Source: Trichomonas vaginalis G3 (Eukaryota > Parabasalia > Trichomonadida > Trichomonadidae). Taken from it: a DNA stretch of 64,000 nucleotides. The position numbers and the translations under genes are program-made. Position 1 is the stretch's first letter, and each line of letters opens with the position of its first letter. Shown in pieces: positions 54,298 through 62,970 of the stretch. Location: positions 25,575,300 to 25,639,299 of the forward strand of contig NC_067204.1 in NCBI RefSeq assembly GCF_026262505.1, written 5' to 3'. The notes under the pieces were generated by a model, which was given only the letters and a program-made list of their open reading frames with translations, ran no database searches and had not been told where the DNA came from.

Positions 54298-55130
54298 TAA
54301 CTTTTTGAGAGAATGTCAGACCAATCTGAATAAAATAAACTTAATATTTTCTATAATTTCATACTAGAATAGAATTGGTAATGATATTTAATATCTTTTT
54401 GCTTCACTTGTAGAAATTATTTTGAAATTAATTTTTTGTAATCGACAAGATACAATTTTGTTATGACCAAATGTTGTCACTACTAATTTAAATTCCATTT
54501 ACAACAGCTACTTTATAAACATCCATCCAAAATTGAAGATTCCTAAAATTTCAAAATGGAAATATGCAATATGAATGATGAAATCATATCCAATAGTTAT
54601 GAAATTCATCATACATAAGATAAAAGATAGAAAAATAAGCAAATATGAAAATTTAATGCATAATGATATGTGAATAACTGTAAAATTGCAAAACCACATC
54701 AGCATCAATTATTGGCATAAATATATATTCTTTTGATTGTATATGCATTTCTGTTTTGGAAATAACTTTCAGATTAAACTTGTTAAGCCCATTCATAGAT
54801 AATTTGCACGAAAACAGTTCTGAACAACTTAGAAAATGGTCTTTGTCTAACTACCAGAAATAATTTATTGATAGAAATGTCTTTTAAAAAAGAAAATTTC
54901 ATATTAGGCATCCGTAAAGGTTTTTGTTTGAATGTTGGGGTTAAGGAGTGTAATAGTCAAGATATTAGATAACTAAGTGTATGAAGTTGTCATCTATGTT
55001 GATAACAGCGGAAAATTAAAAATAATTATTAAATCATAACTTTTTGTCTCATGAAAACCATAAAAAAGTATAAAACTAAAGGTTTTTGCATGTGAACTAT
55101 AGAAAGCTTTAGATTCATAAAAACTAGATT

Positions 55131-55380
55131 TTTTTTTGATATTTTGATTTTTGAGGTATACTTTTAAAAGTGGATTTAAAGCACTGATGAAAAAACATTA
55201 ACTTCTGTCGTTATGATTATTGATTTAGACAATAATGATTTTAATCTTTGATTATCAAAACACTAAAGTCATCTTTTTAACATTTGCTTGGTAGCATTAA
55301 CTCAAGTCTAAAGTACTATTTTATGTGGCACTCTTAGAATTTTTGTATTCATTGTACACGCTGAAATAGTACCATTAAAG
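55131..55380 (-). repeat. 250-bp dispersed repeat, right copy
   Basis: Reverse complement of 2580-2830. Confidence 0.8.
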
Positions 55381-56187
55381 ATATGAAACTTTACAAAAAA
55401 CAGTTAGGATACTATAAATCTAACTGCCAATTTATACACTTTCGGCTAAGGAGAAACATAATAAATTTGACGCTTTTCTTAGCAAGGAAGCCATATTTTT
55501 GATTTGATATCATTTTTTAATACAAATTTATATGTGTTAATGCGGGGGTAAACGATAAGCGCAATTACTTTTAGCAAACATACTTTGAAAACCAATATGC
55601 TATAATTTTATATTATAATTTGAATAAAAATTGTAAATTGTTAGTTCTTGATGCAGCATTCAAAGATAATAACAAGATAGAACGATTTTCAAAAAGGAAT
55701 GTTTGATTTTATCATTGAATTAAAATAAAATTCTAATAGTAATATATATGTCTGTGTTATAATGAAATTGATGGTATACGTTAGCACCAAATTACATATG
55801 CTAGTAAATACAAGCCACATAAATAACATTTTAGTATGTCTGCAACCTTTTTTTTTGAATCATGAGTAAGTAAGAATATTTTTGTAACAAAATGATATCA
55901 TGTATCGAAAGAACATACTTTATTGTTGTATCCTCTACTTTTCCAAAGATTATTGTATCTCAAATCTTAATTCTTTAGATGGTAAACAAAAACATTCATG
56001 CAAGAGACATTCCAAGGAGCATATTACACTGTAGAATCTTGAAAAAGTTGGAACTAATTAATTCACTCCAGAGGAACAATGTTGTATGCATTCAATTTTA
56101 AAATAAAAAAAAACTATATATTATCGAACTTAATACTTTGGGTTTTCATATCTATATACTTCTTCCAATGAACTAATTTCCAAACAA

Positions 56188-56190
<3 letters not shown>

Positions 56191-56218
<28 letters not shown>
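56191..56218. repeat. 28-base A homopolymer
   Basis: Lies just outside the probable tip of Polinton D. It could be part of the target site or an assembly feature. Confidence 0.7.
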
Positions 56219-56224
56219 GGTAGT

Positions 56225-56257
56225 GGGGCTTCCAGGGGCTGCGCCCCTTCTAGCCCC
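56225..56257. repeat. Nested GC-rich hairpin at Polinton D tip
   Basis: Outer stem GGGGCT/AGCCCC encloses an inner GGGGCTGCGCCCC stem, in DNA that is otherwise over 70% AT. It lies just inside the tip, so it is probably part of the terminal repeat. Confidence 0.7.
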
Positions 56258-56392
56258 GAAGATGTTTAGTAAAAAAATGAGGTTTTTATATACGGGTCTT
56301 CCAGGAGCTTTTCACAAAATATATATGTTTTCATGTTTTGTCACTTTTCTGTCACTTTTCAGGTAAAAACATTTTTATTATATATATATAAA

Positions 56393-57223
56393 ATGAATTT
56401 TACAAAACCACCGTTACCCTTCTTTGGAAATAAGAGTAGATGTAAAGATATTATATTGAGAGAACTTAAGAAACTACCGAATGGTCTAACATTTGTAGAT
56501 TTGTTCGGTGGAAGTTTCTATATATCTCATTTGTGCCATACTGTATTTCCTGACTCAAAGATTATATGCAATGACTTCGACAACTATATGGACCGTCTCA
56601 AACATATACCAGACACTAACAAAATATTGAAAGAGTTAAAAGAAAAGATACCTATAGGTAAGATGGAACGAAGATGATAAGTATTACCATTAGATAAGAA
56701 AAATACTGTCAGAGAGGTTTTGAAAAAAGCAGAGTATATTGACTGGGATAGTATATCTTCTAGACTATTATATAGTGGTTCTATAAGAGTTCATGACATT
56801 GAAACACTTATGTCAAAAGTTTTATATCTTAACTATACAAAGGTTTTCAAAGAGGACATAGAAAAATATACTGAGGGTATAGAGTTTGTGAGATGTCGTT
56901 GGACAGAGTTGTATGAAAAATATAAAAACAAGGAAAATGTTTTCTTTATAGTAGACCCGCCGTTCTATAACACATGGGATTTTCAATACCAAGTAGACTG
57001 GACTTTGAGAGACTCTTTAGAAACTTTAGACGTTTTACATAACCATCCATGCTTTTACTTTACATCCGATAAAAGTGGTTTGGAAACCGTTATGAGATGG
57101 TTAGAGGACATACATGACTATGAGTTTATATATGACAAGATAGAATATGAGAGAGGTCCTATAAACTGGAGAAAGTGTCATAACAAAGAAATTTTATTAG
57201 TAAGTAAATGTGGTTTGAAATAG
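56393..57223 (+). pseudogene. Dam-like DNA N6-adenine methyltransferase (D)
   Basis: PLPFFGNKSR (the F-x-G-x-K cofactor motif of Dam/MboIIA-type enzymes), VDLFGGSFYISH (motif I-like), ICNDFDNYM, and later FFIVDPPFYNTWDF (catalytic DPP[YF] motif) followed by FYFTSDK. About 276 codons, the normal size for the family. It would methylate adenine in DNA using S-adenosylmethionine. Broken, with about one break. The next small gene begins inside its last codons. Confidence 0.8.
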
Positions 57224-57339
57224 GACTACTTGTTTTAGGTTTTTTCCATTGTGTCATTTACTTATTTGACGTGGCAGAAAGATATAGAGAATATGAAGAT
57301 GAACCAATGCCTGCAAATGTCCAGTATATGTACTCGTAA
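57208..57339 (+). CDS. 43-residue membrane micro-protein (D)
   Basis: MWFEIGLLVLGFFHCVIYLF forms one membrane helix, followed by a charged tail (ERYREYEDEPMPANVQYMYS). It overlaps the end of the methyltransferase gene by 16 bp and is followed 24 bp later by the next ATG, as is usual for real genes in this compact element. Confidence 0.5.
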   Translation: MWFEIGLLVLGFFHCVIYLFDVAERYREYEDEPMPANVQYMYS

Positions 57340-57362
57340 GAGATATTTTTATCTAATATTAA

Positions 57363-57726
57363 ATGGACGCACAGAACTTAGCGAATGCACAGCAACCTGG
57401 ACAACCAAACCCAGAGAATATTCCAAATGAAGTTAGAATACAAACTGCAATGGCAAACTATGGTCAAGTGCCAACAGATGTACAAATGCAAAACTGCCAT
57501 GTCAAATGACGCTGCGTTAGGTTTGCCACCATGGTATGCAAATATGAGATGGAAAGAGTTTTATACAAACCCCGAAGTGGGATATAAACAACTTTATGCA
57601 GATGACGCGAACACAGGAGTTGACCCAGAATATGTTTTCTACCAGAGGAGAAATAGAATGTATGAGCTCCAGTTAAAGAATGCAATGGAACTCAGAAGGA
57701 AACGTAAGAGACTAGGTGGACATTAG
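57363..57726 (+). pseudogene. Unknown small protein (D)
   Basis: Starts MDAQNLANAQQPGQPNPENI after the TTTTTATC motif. The C-terminal part contains LGLPPWYANMRWKEFYTNPE and ends in a basic helix (ELRRKRKRLGGH). Possibly a virion protein. Broken, with about one break. Confidence 0.5.
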
Positions 57727-57744
57727 ATTTTTACATATAGTAAA

Positions 57745-57987
57745 ATGGGTTTCTTCAGTAGTATTGGAAACTTCTTTCGAAATGTTGGAAGAGGTATATG
57801 GAATGGAATAAAAACCGTAGGAAGAGGAATTTGGAACGGAGTCAAAAATATTGGTAAAAGAGTAGGTCAGTTCGTTGGTATTATACCTAAAGACCCTGAA
57901 CCAGAAGAACAAGCTCCTGTTATACAACAGCCTGAACCTGCACCACAGTCTAGTTGGCAACCAAATCCAACACCTCAACCGTATTAA
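57745..57987 (+). CDS. 80-residue amphipathic, Pro-tailed protein (D)
   Basis: MGFFSSIGNFFRNVGRGIWN and two further GIWNG-type repeats form an amphipathic helix pattern rich in Gly, Phe, Trp and Arg. A Pro/Gln tail follows. This composition is like membrane-lytic peptides of minor capsid proteins (adenovirus VI, for example), but no homology is shown. Confidence 0.5.
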   Translation: MGFFSSIGNFFRNVGRGIWNGIKTVGRGIWNGVKNIGKRVGQFVGIIPKDPEPEEQAPVIQQPEPAPQSSWQPNPTPQPY

Positions 57988-57990
57988 AAA

Positions 57991-58837
57991 TTATATTTTT
58001 ACTGTTCGATAGTAGTTGTATATGAGACTAAGTTCTAAGTAAAACGCATGGTATAATGGAACTATTCTCTTTCTTCCATCTGTTGTAAACCATACTTGAA
58101 AGTCTGAAATACTTCCACTCGGTGGTTCATATAGCTTTGTAGGTTTTTCGTAAAAGTCATTTGCCAAGCATAAAAAAGAGTTTTGTGCACCAGAAAATGA
58201 AGCATGAACGATAATAGCATCTGAGTCGAAAACATTTTCATATGTTCCATTAGGGTTTTCGACTTCATAAAAGTTCGGGTGTACTGGATATTCTGCAGGC
58301 TGATTTAACATCCTCAGAAACCTATACCATGCCAAGTTGTTATATTTTGTAAATATAAACGTCTTCTCCAAGGTCTTCTATTCTATTGAATTTAACAGTT
58401 GCATTTTTCCTGTCATATAAAATATCGAGATGGTACTCTCCTTCGTCAATGTTGTACTGTTTTGCATATTCGAGATAGATATCGTTTATTTTTTCTTGAA
58501 AAGCTTGAAGAGTTGTTTCTAAGTTTACAAGCAAACTAACTTGTAAAAGTTTTCCCTGTTCAAATTTCTCATACGTACGTTTCTCTTTGTTATAGTATCG
58601 AATTTCAAAAGCGACCGTAAATGGGAAACCATGTATGGCTTCTGAAATGAATTTCATTCTACGAAAGCCAATAGCTTTTGTGACGGATGGGTCTCTTAGC
58701 CATCTTAACGGGTAGTCAAAACGATAGCCTTCATGCTTTACGGTCTCTGTCTCAAACTTTTGACCGACATTCGTAAAAAGTTCATCTAATGGTTTAGTTG
58801 TAGCAACTCTAGAATTTTCTTTTTCTATTGAAAGCAT
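57991..58837 (-). pseudogene. Penton-like minor capsid protein (D)
   Basis: YRFDYPLRWLRDPSVTKAIG with FRRMKF matches the YPRHW...KAIEIRQV region of the A/B penton-like protein. It is followed by VAFEIRYYNKEKRTYEKF and beta-rich sequence. Divergent from the fibre gene over 18 bp. Broken, with about one break. Confidence 0.6.
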
Positions 58838-58855
58838 ATTTTATCTAGAATAAAA
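58838..58855. promoter_or_regulatory. 18-bp bidirectional promoter, penton/fibre
   Basis: ATTTTATCTAGAATAAAA fills the whole gap between two divergent ATGs. It contains the TTTTATC motif found before many genes here. Confidence 0.6.
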
Positions 58856-60789
58856 ATGTCAAATGAAACAGCGTCTATGAGAGAAATAAAACACAACCGA
58901 CAACTCATTTTGCAAGCTCTAAATAAGAACACAACAAACTTTTCAAACTATTCTAAGATATCTGAGTCATTGAAAGAAGGAAACTTAAAACTGACGATAA
59001 ACCCAATGACAGACGAGTTTCTGTTTCAAGACAATAAGAACCATACTGTCTGTGTAAATCCAACAAAAGGAACTTTAAACGAGAAACCTATAAAAGAACT
59101 TCTTTTGAAAGCAGATGTTGACAACAAAGCTGACAAAGAGTATGTCATTGAAAAAGTTCAAGAAGAACATGACAGAGCAGATGCAACATATGCAACAAAA
59201 GAACATACTCATCCTGAACTAGCGGACAAAACATATGTTGACAATAAAATGTCAAGTGAAGTGACAAGAGCTGACAAAGAATATTCTAAAAAGACTCATA
59301 CACATACCATTGCAAATATTACAAACTTACAAGAAACCTTAAACAGGAAAAGTGACGTTGGACATACACATACCATTGCAAATATTACAAACTTACAAGA
59401 AACCTTAAACAGGAAAAGTGCCGTTGGACATACACATACCATTGCAAATATTACAAACTTACAAGAAACCTTAAACAGGAAAAGTGCCGTTGGACATACA
59501 CATACCATTGCAAATATTACAAACTTACAAGAAACCTTAAACAGGAAAAGTGCCGTTGGACATACACATACCATTGCAAATATTACAAACTTACAAGAAA
59601 CCTTAAACAGGAAAAGTGACGTTGGACATACACATACCATTGCAAATATTACAAACTTACAAGAAACCTTAAACAGGAAAAGTGCCGTTGGACATACACA
59701 TACATCTTCTGAAATAACAGACTTAAACGTTAGCCTTGAAAAGAAAGCAGATAAAACATATGTCAATGAAATATACCAAAGTTTAGTTGGAACAAAAAAT
59801 ATTGAGACTATGGTTGGTGACTTTTCTGTCAATGAAGAAAACAAATATTTTAGATGGCAGTTTGTACATTCCTTAGAAAATGGTACACGGTATAAACTCA
59901 TTCCGAAAAATAACAATGAAATGTATGTAATATAAAAAGAATGATGGTACACAAGTTAAAGTTCCATTAGACAACAACTGCTACTTAAACATATATGGAG
60001 ACGAACAAAAGAAATATTTAAGAGTTTATGAAATGGCAGATATGACATTACCTGACCCAGCTCCAGCACCATACTATTATGACTATGGAGATGACGTTAG
60101 AACACCACATGTAGATGAACAAAAGCTAACATTATATTTAGATTTTTATAGATATAAAAGATATAATGCAATAGAAAAAACGAGAATAGTATACTATTAT
60201 GAAGATGACAGAAATAAATATTATAGTCAAGACTTTACCTACCCTGAAAACATAAGATTATATTATAAAAAATATTCTGACACAAACCAGAAGAAACCTG
60301 AAATAGTTGCACTATATTTTAAGTTCAAAAGAGACAATCCTATAATATCTCATATGTTTGATTTAATGAACCCAGTAGGTTCTATTTATACATCTATGGA
60401 AGCAAGAGGTCCTCAAGTAATGTTTGGTGTTGGTGCATGGGAACAAATAGTCGACAGGTTTTTGTATTGTGCAAACTCTTCAAAGGAAACAGGTGGAAGT
60501 AAAACGATTTCAGGTGAAAAACTTACCTGCGCACAGTCACTACATAGATTTAAGTACATCTCAAGCAGGTTGGCATAGGCATAGATATTGGGATTGGTCA
60601 GGAATGACAAAAGGTAAAGGATATGATGTTAAAGACGACGTTAAGTTTGCTATAAATTGTTACTGGGATGACACTCAGGGAGAAGGAAACCATACACATT
60701 TCGTTTCAGGGTATACACAAACAACGGGACAAAGTAAAGACTACATGCCACCTTACATGACAGTTTACGCATGGTATAGAATTGCTTAG
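58856..60789 (+). pseudogene. Phage-like tail fibre with collar domain (D)
   Basis: N-terminal 100 residues unassigned. Then NKADKEYVIEKV-type coiled repeats, six 22-residue HTHT repeats, and further fibre sequence. The C-terminal part contains NPVGSIYTSMEARGPQVMFG, GAWEQI and FLYC, then PAHSH, HTHFVSG and YMPPYMTVYAWYRIA, which match the phage tail-collar/fibre tip fold (GSI...G-x-W-x-xI...H-x-H...PPY). About 640 codons. Likely the receptor-binding spike of the particle. Broken, with about two breaks. Its stop codon overlaps that of the integrase gene. Confidence 0.75.
59296..59694 (+). repeat. 66-bp in-frame tandem repeat, six copies
   Basis: Six nearly identical 66-bp units, each encoding 22 residues with the H-T-H-T motif and differing mainly at one Asp/Ala codon. 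Near identity at the DNA level points to recent expansion. Confidence 0.95.
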
Positions 60790-61742
60790 TCGTCATTTTC
60801 AACTTCTTTAGCATATTCGTCAGGAGTTGTCTTATATTTGTTAGGAACTGTCTTTGAAAGTATACCACCTTGAACTTTGACAAGTTTGAAACGAGGTCTG
60901 ACAATAGTAGTTTTATCTTCTGCTTGCAGTCTGTACATTTTGCCATGTTTGCCTAAAACTTCATAATATTCTCTTGTATACTTTCTTCTATTTTTACGAA
61001 CACGAAGGTGAGTACCTGTCGGGTTCCCATTGTTGTCATAGTCAATAGTATTTTCATATGGGTCGCGTTTAGGTATTTCTATTTTTACTTTGTCACCTTT
61101 CTTAAGTTTGAAGCCTGGCATTCTTTCTTGTTTGTCTCTTTTGACTAAACTATTAAATATATAGTCTTTCTCTAAGTCAGGGTTGTTTTTCATTTCTTCG
61201 GGGGAGTGGTTTCCCAAACCTTTTTGTTTACGGTTATTGTAAATATTTAAAACTTGTCTCATCTTTGCCATGGAGAAATGTCTATATTTGTCGTCATATG
61301 ACATTTCATTTGCTTCACCACCTTGTGGTTGGTTTAAGTCTCTTAAGATTTTTATACAACTGTCAATGACACCAAGAGCAGAATGGTTTTGGTCGACAAT
61401 GAAATATTGGTTTACATTTTTTGAACGCAGATAGTTTTTAATATCGTCTGATTTGAAAGAACTTTCACAGTCAGATGTCAGTTTTGTTGGATGGTATTTG
61501 TCAACGAATATTGTCAAAGCAGTTTTCACATCTAAAATATTTTTGGACCATAATGGTATGGCTTCACAGTATCTTGTGTTTTGACCGACAAATATTAGCC
61601 AGTATGGAGGTCCATCTTCTCTATACCTCGGAATGTTTTCCAAGATATCCATAAAAGCATTTGGTGTTGAACTAAAGATTTTTATCATGAGTGCTTTCTT
61701 TGTTGCTTTAGAAACATAGGGGTCCTTGTTTGGATTCGTCAT
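60786..61742 (-). CDS. Retroviral-type integrase (D)
   Basis: 318 residues. The rve-type core spans about 45-150: PYWLIFVGQNTRYCEAIPLW, LTSDCESSF, QNHSALGVIDSCIKILRDLN. The YNNRKQKGLGNHSPEEM region, usual after the catalytic core, follows. The C-terminal SH3-like part has KKGDKVKI and YYEVLGKHGKMYRLQ. It would insert the element into the genome. Whole as a frame. Its start is 16 bp from the divergent next gene. Confidence 0.85.
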   Translation of the reverse strand: MTNPNKDPYVSKATKKALMIKIFSSTPNAFMDILENIPRYREDGPPYWLIFVGQNTRYCEAIPLWSKNILDVKTALTIFVDKYHPTKLTSDCESSFKSDDIKNYLRSKNVNQYFIVDQNHSALGVIDSCIKILRDLNQPQGGEANEMSYDDKYRHFSMAKMRQVLNIYNNRKQKGLGNHSPEEMKNNPDLEKDYIFNSLVKRDKQERMPGFKLKKGDKVKIEIPKRDPYENTIDYDNNGNPTGTHLRVRKNRRKYTREYYEVLGKHGKMYRLQAEDKTTIVRPRFKLVKVQGGILSKTVPNKYKTTPDEYAKEVENDD

Positions 61743-61758
61743 TTTTATCCTATAAGAA

Positions 61759-62160
61759 ATGGGTTTATTTGGCGCATTAGCAGGAGTTGCATCCAGATTT
61801 TTGCCCGCAGTGGGAACAATAGCCAGAGGTGTATTTGGAGTTGGAAGGAAGATTTTGAGTACATTAGGTATACTTAAAGAGAAAGCACAACCTATTATAC
61901 AAACTGTACAGAAAGGTTGGGAGGTAGCACGAGATGCAGCAAATCTTATTCCAAATCCTGAAACAAGAGGAAAAGTTCAAGGATGGATGGACAATGTAGG
62001 AAGAGAAGCAGGAAACTACTATAACAAAGCAAATGACTACTATAACCAAGCAGGGCACTATATGGACCAAGGTGAAAGATTCTTTAACAGAGGATATAAC
62101 CATGCACAACAATGGGTAAACAACAACCAACCTCAACCGCCTCAAACGTGGGGAATGTAA
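61759..62160 (+). CDS. 133-residue amphipathic virion-like protein (D)
   Basis: MGLFGALAGVASRFLPAVGT and further small-residue amphipathic helix, then WEVARDAANLIPNPETRG, then a Tyr/Asn/Gln-rich tail. It resembles in style the Gly/Ala-rich 175-residue protein of A/B and the 80-residue protein above. It may be a membrane-active or core protein. Confidence 0.5.
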   Translation: MGLFGALAGVASRFLPAVGTIARGVFGVGRKILSTLGILKEKAQPIIQTVQKGWEVARDAANLIPNPETRGKVQGWMDNVGREAGNYYNKANDYYNQAGHYMDQGERFFNRGYNHAQQWVNNNQPQPPQTWGM

Positions 62161-62179
62161 ATTTTTTTACTGAGATGAA

Positions 62180-62335
62180 ATGAACAATACAGCATTGAGA
62201 CAAATGGGTTCAAGATGGATTTGTCGACTTCCAGCAGTTACACAACCACGTGTTTGTCAAGTTCTTCCTATACCTCAGGAAGTTTTAGACCGACTTAAAA
62301 AACCTAAACAACCAGTTGAAAACAAACCAAACTAA
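62180..62335 (+). CDS. 51-residue protein (D)
   Basis: MNNTALRQMGSRWICRLPAV then a Pro/Lys-rich end. Preceded by the leader TTTTACTGAGATGAA, which is the same as before the next gene. No family recognised. Confidence 0.5.
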   Translation: MNNTALRQMGSRWICRLPAVTQPRVCQVLPIPQEVLDRLKKPKQPVENKPN

Positions 62336-62354
62336 AATTTTTTACTGAGATGAA

Positions 62355-62939
62355 ATGACCGAAGAAGTTGAAACGGTAGATTTGACACCACAAACAAAAA
62401 GTTCAGAACCATTGTCAAAACCTGTCAAAGAACTTACAGATGAAGAGAAAAATTCAATAATAGAAAGTGCCAGGTCTGGAAATACAAACCCTAACTACAA
62501 AGTCACTTTTCATAGAAATGGAACGGCTAGTATCTCAAAAAAGAAACAGACTCTCACAAATAAAATATTGAAGTCTGAAGGAGCTTTCGAGACAACAGAT
62601 GGAAAAGTTTACTTCACTGACCAACAGTTCATTATAGAACATCTCATTGACTTAGAGTCGAAATATTCTAAACTTTACAACAAACACAAAAAGTTGAAAG
62701 GAAAACAAAAACAAATGGCATATGATATTTATGAAGATGTTGACGACACAACCATACCTGCAAGTGAGGTAAAGTCAGAGGAACCGAAAAGTGACGAAAA
62801 ACCGATAGAAGAAGAAAAACCAAAAACTGAAGATAAACCAAAACCAAAGTTTAGTTTCCAAACTAAACCAAGTCAACCTTCATTAGCTGGTATGGGTTGG
62901 CGTCAAAGACTTATGGCAGCAGGCGGTTATGTAAAGTAA
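62355..62939 (+). CDS. 194-residue Lys/Glu/Pro-rich protein (D)
   Basis: A central YKVTFHRNGTASISKKKQTL segment resembles the HTMKDGRVQFRK-type segment in the coiled-coil and 144-residue proteins of A/B. A helix (LIDLESKYSKLYNKHKKLKG) follows, then an acidic/Lys/Pro-rich tail. Its position upstream of the polymerase and its charge suggest a DNA-associated or scaffold protein; unproven. Confidence 0.5.
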   Translation: MTEEVETVDLTPQTKSSEPLSKPVKELTDEEKNSIIESARSGNTNPNYKVTFHRNGTASISKKKQTLTNKILKSEGAFETTDGKVYFTDQQFIIEHLIDLESKYSKLYNKHKKLKGKQKQMAYDIYEDVDDTTIPASEVKSEEPKSDEKPIEEEKPKTEDKPKPKFSFQTKPSQPSLAGMGWRQRLMAAGGYVK

Positions 62940-62970
62940 AGAAAAAAATATTTTTTTTATTTTTATAAAA

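Larger units (their letters stand above)
54298..56221. other. Non-coding region between transposase gene and Polinton D
   Basis: AT-rich, no credible gene. It holds the right copy of the 250-bp repeat (55131-55380) and an A run next to the start of Polinton D. Confidence 0.6.

Noticed and set aside
54508-54708. 66-residue hydrophobic minus-strand frame as a membrane protein
   Set aside because: It lies in AT-rich non-coding DNA and its composition is what such DNA gives by chance.
56191-56218. A run as the tail of a retroposon
   Set aside because: No coding or structural trace of a LINE or SINE upstream and no flanking duplication seen; more likely a simple run beside the Polinton tip.
59296-59952. 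218-residue minus-strand open frame with Cys/Phe repeats
   Set aside because: It is the opposite-strand reading of the 66-bp fibre repeats.
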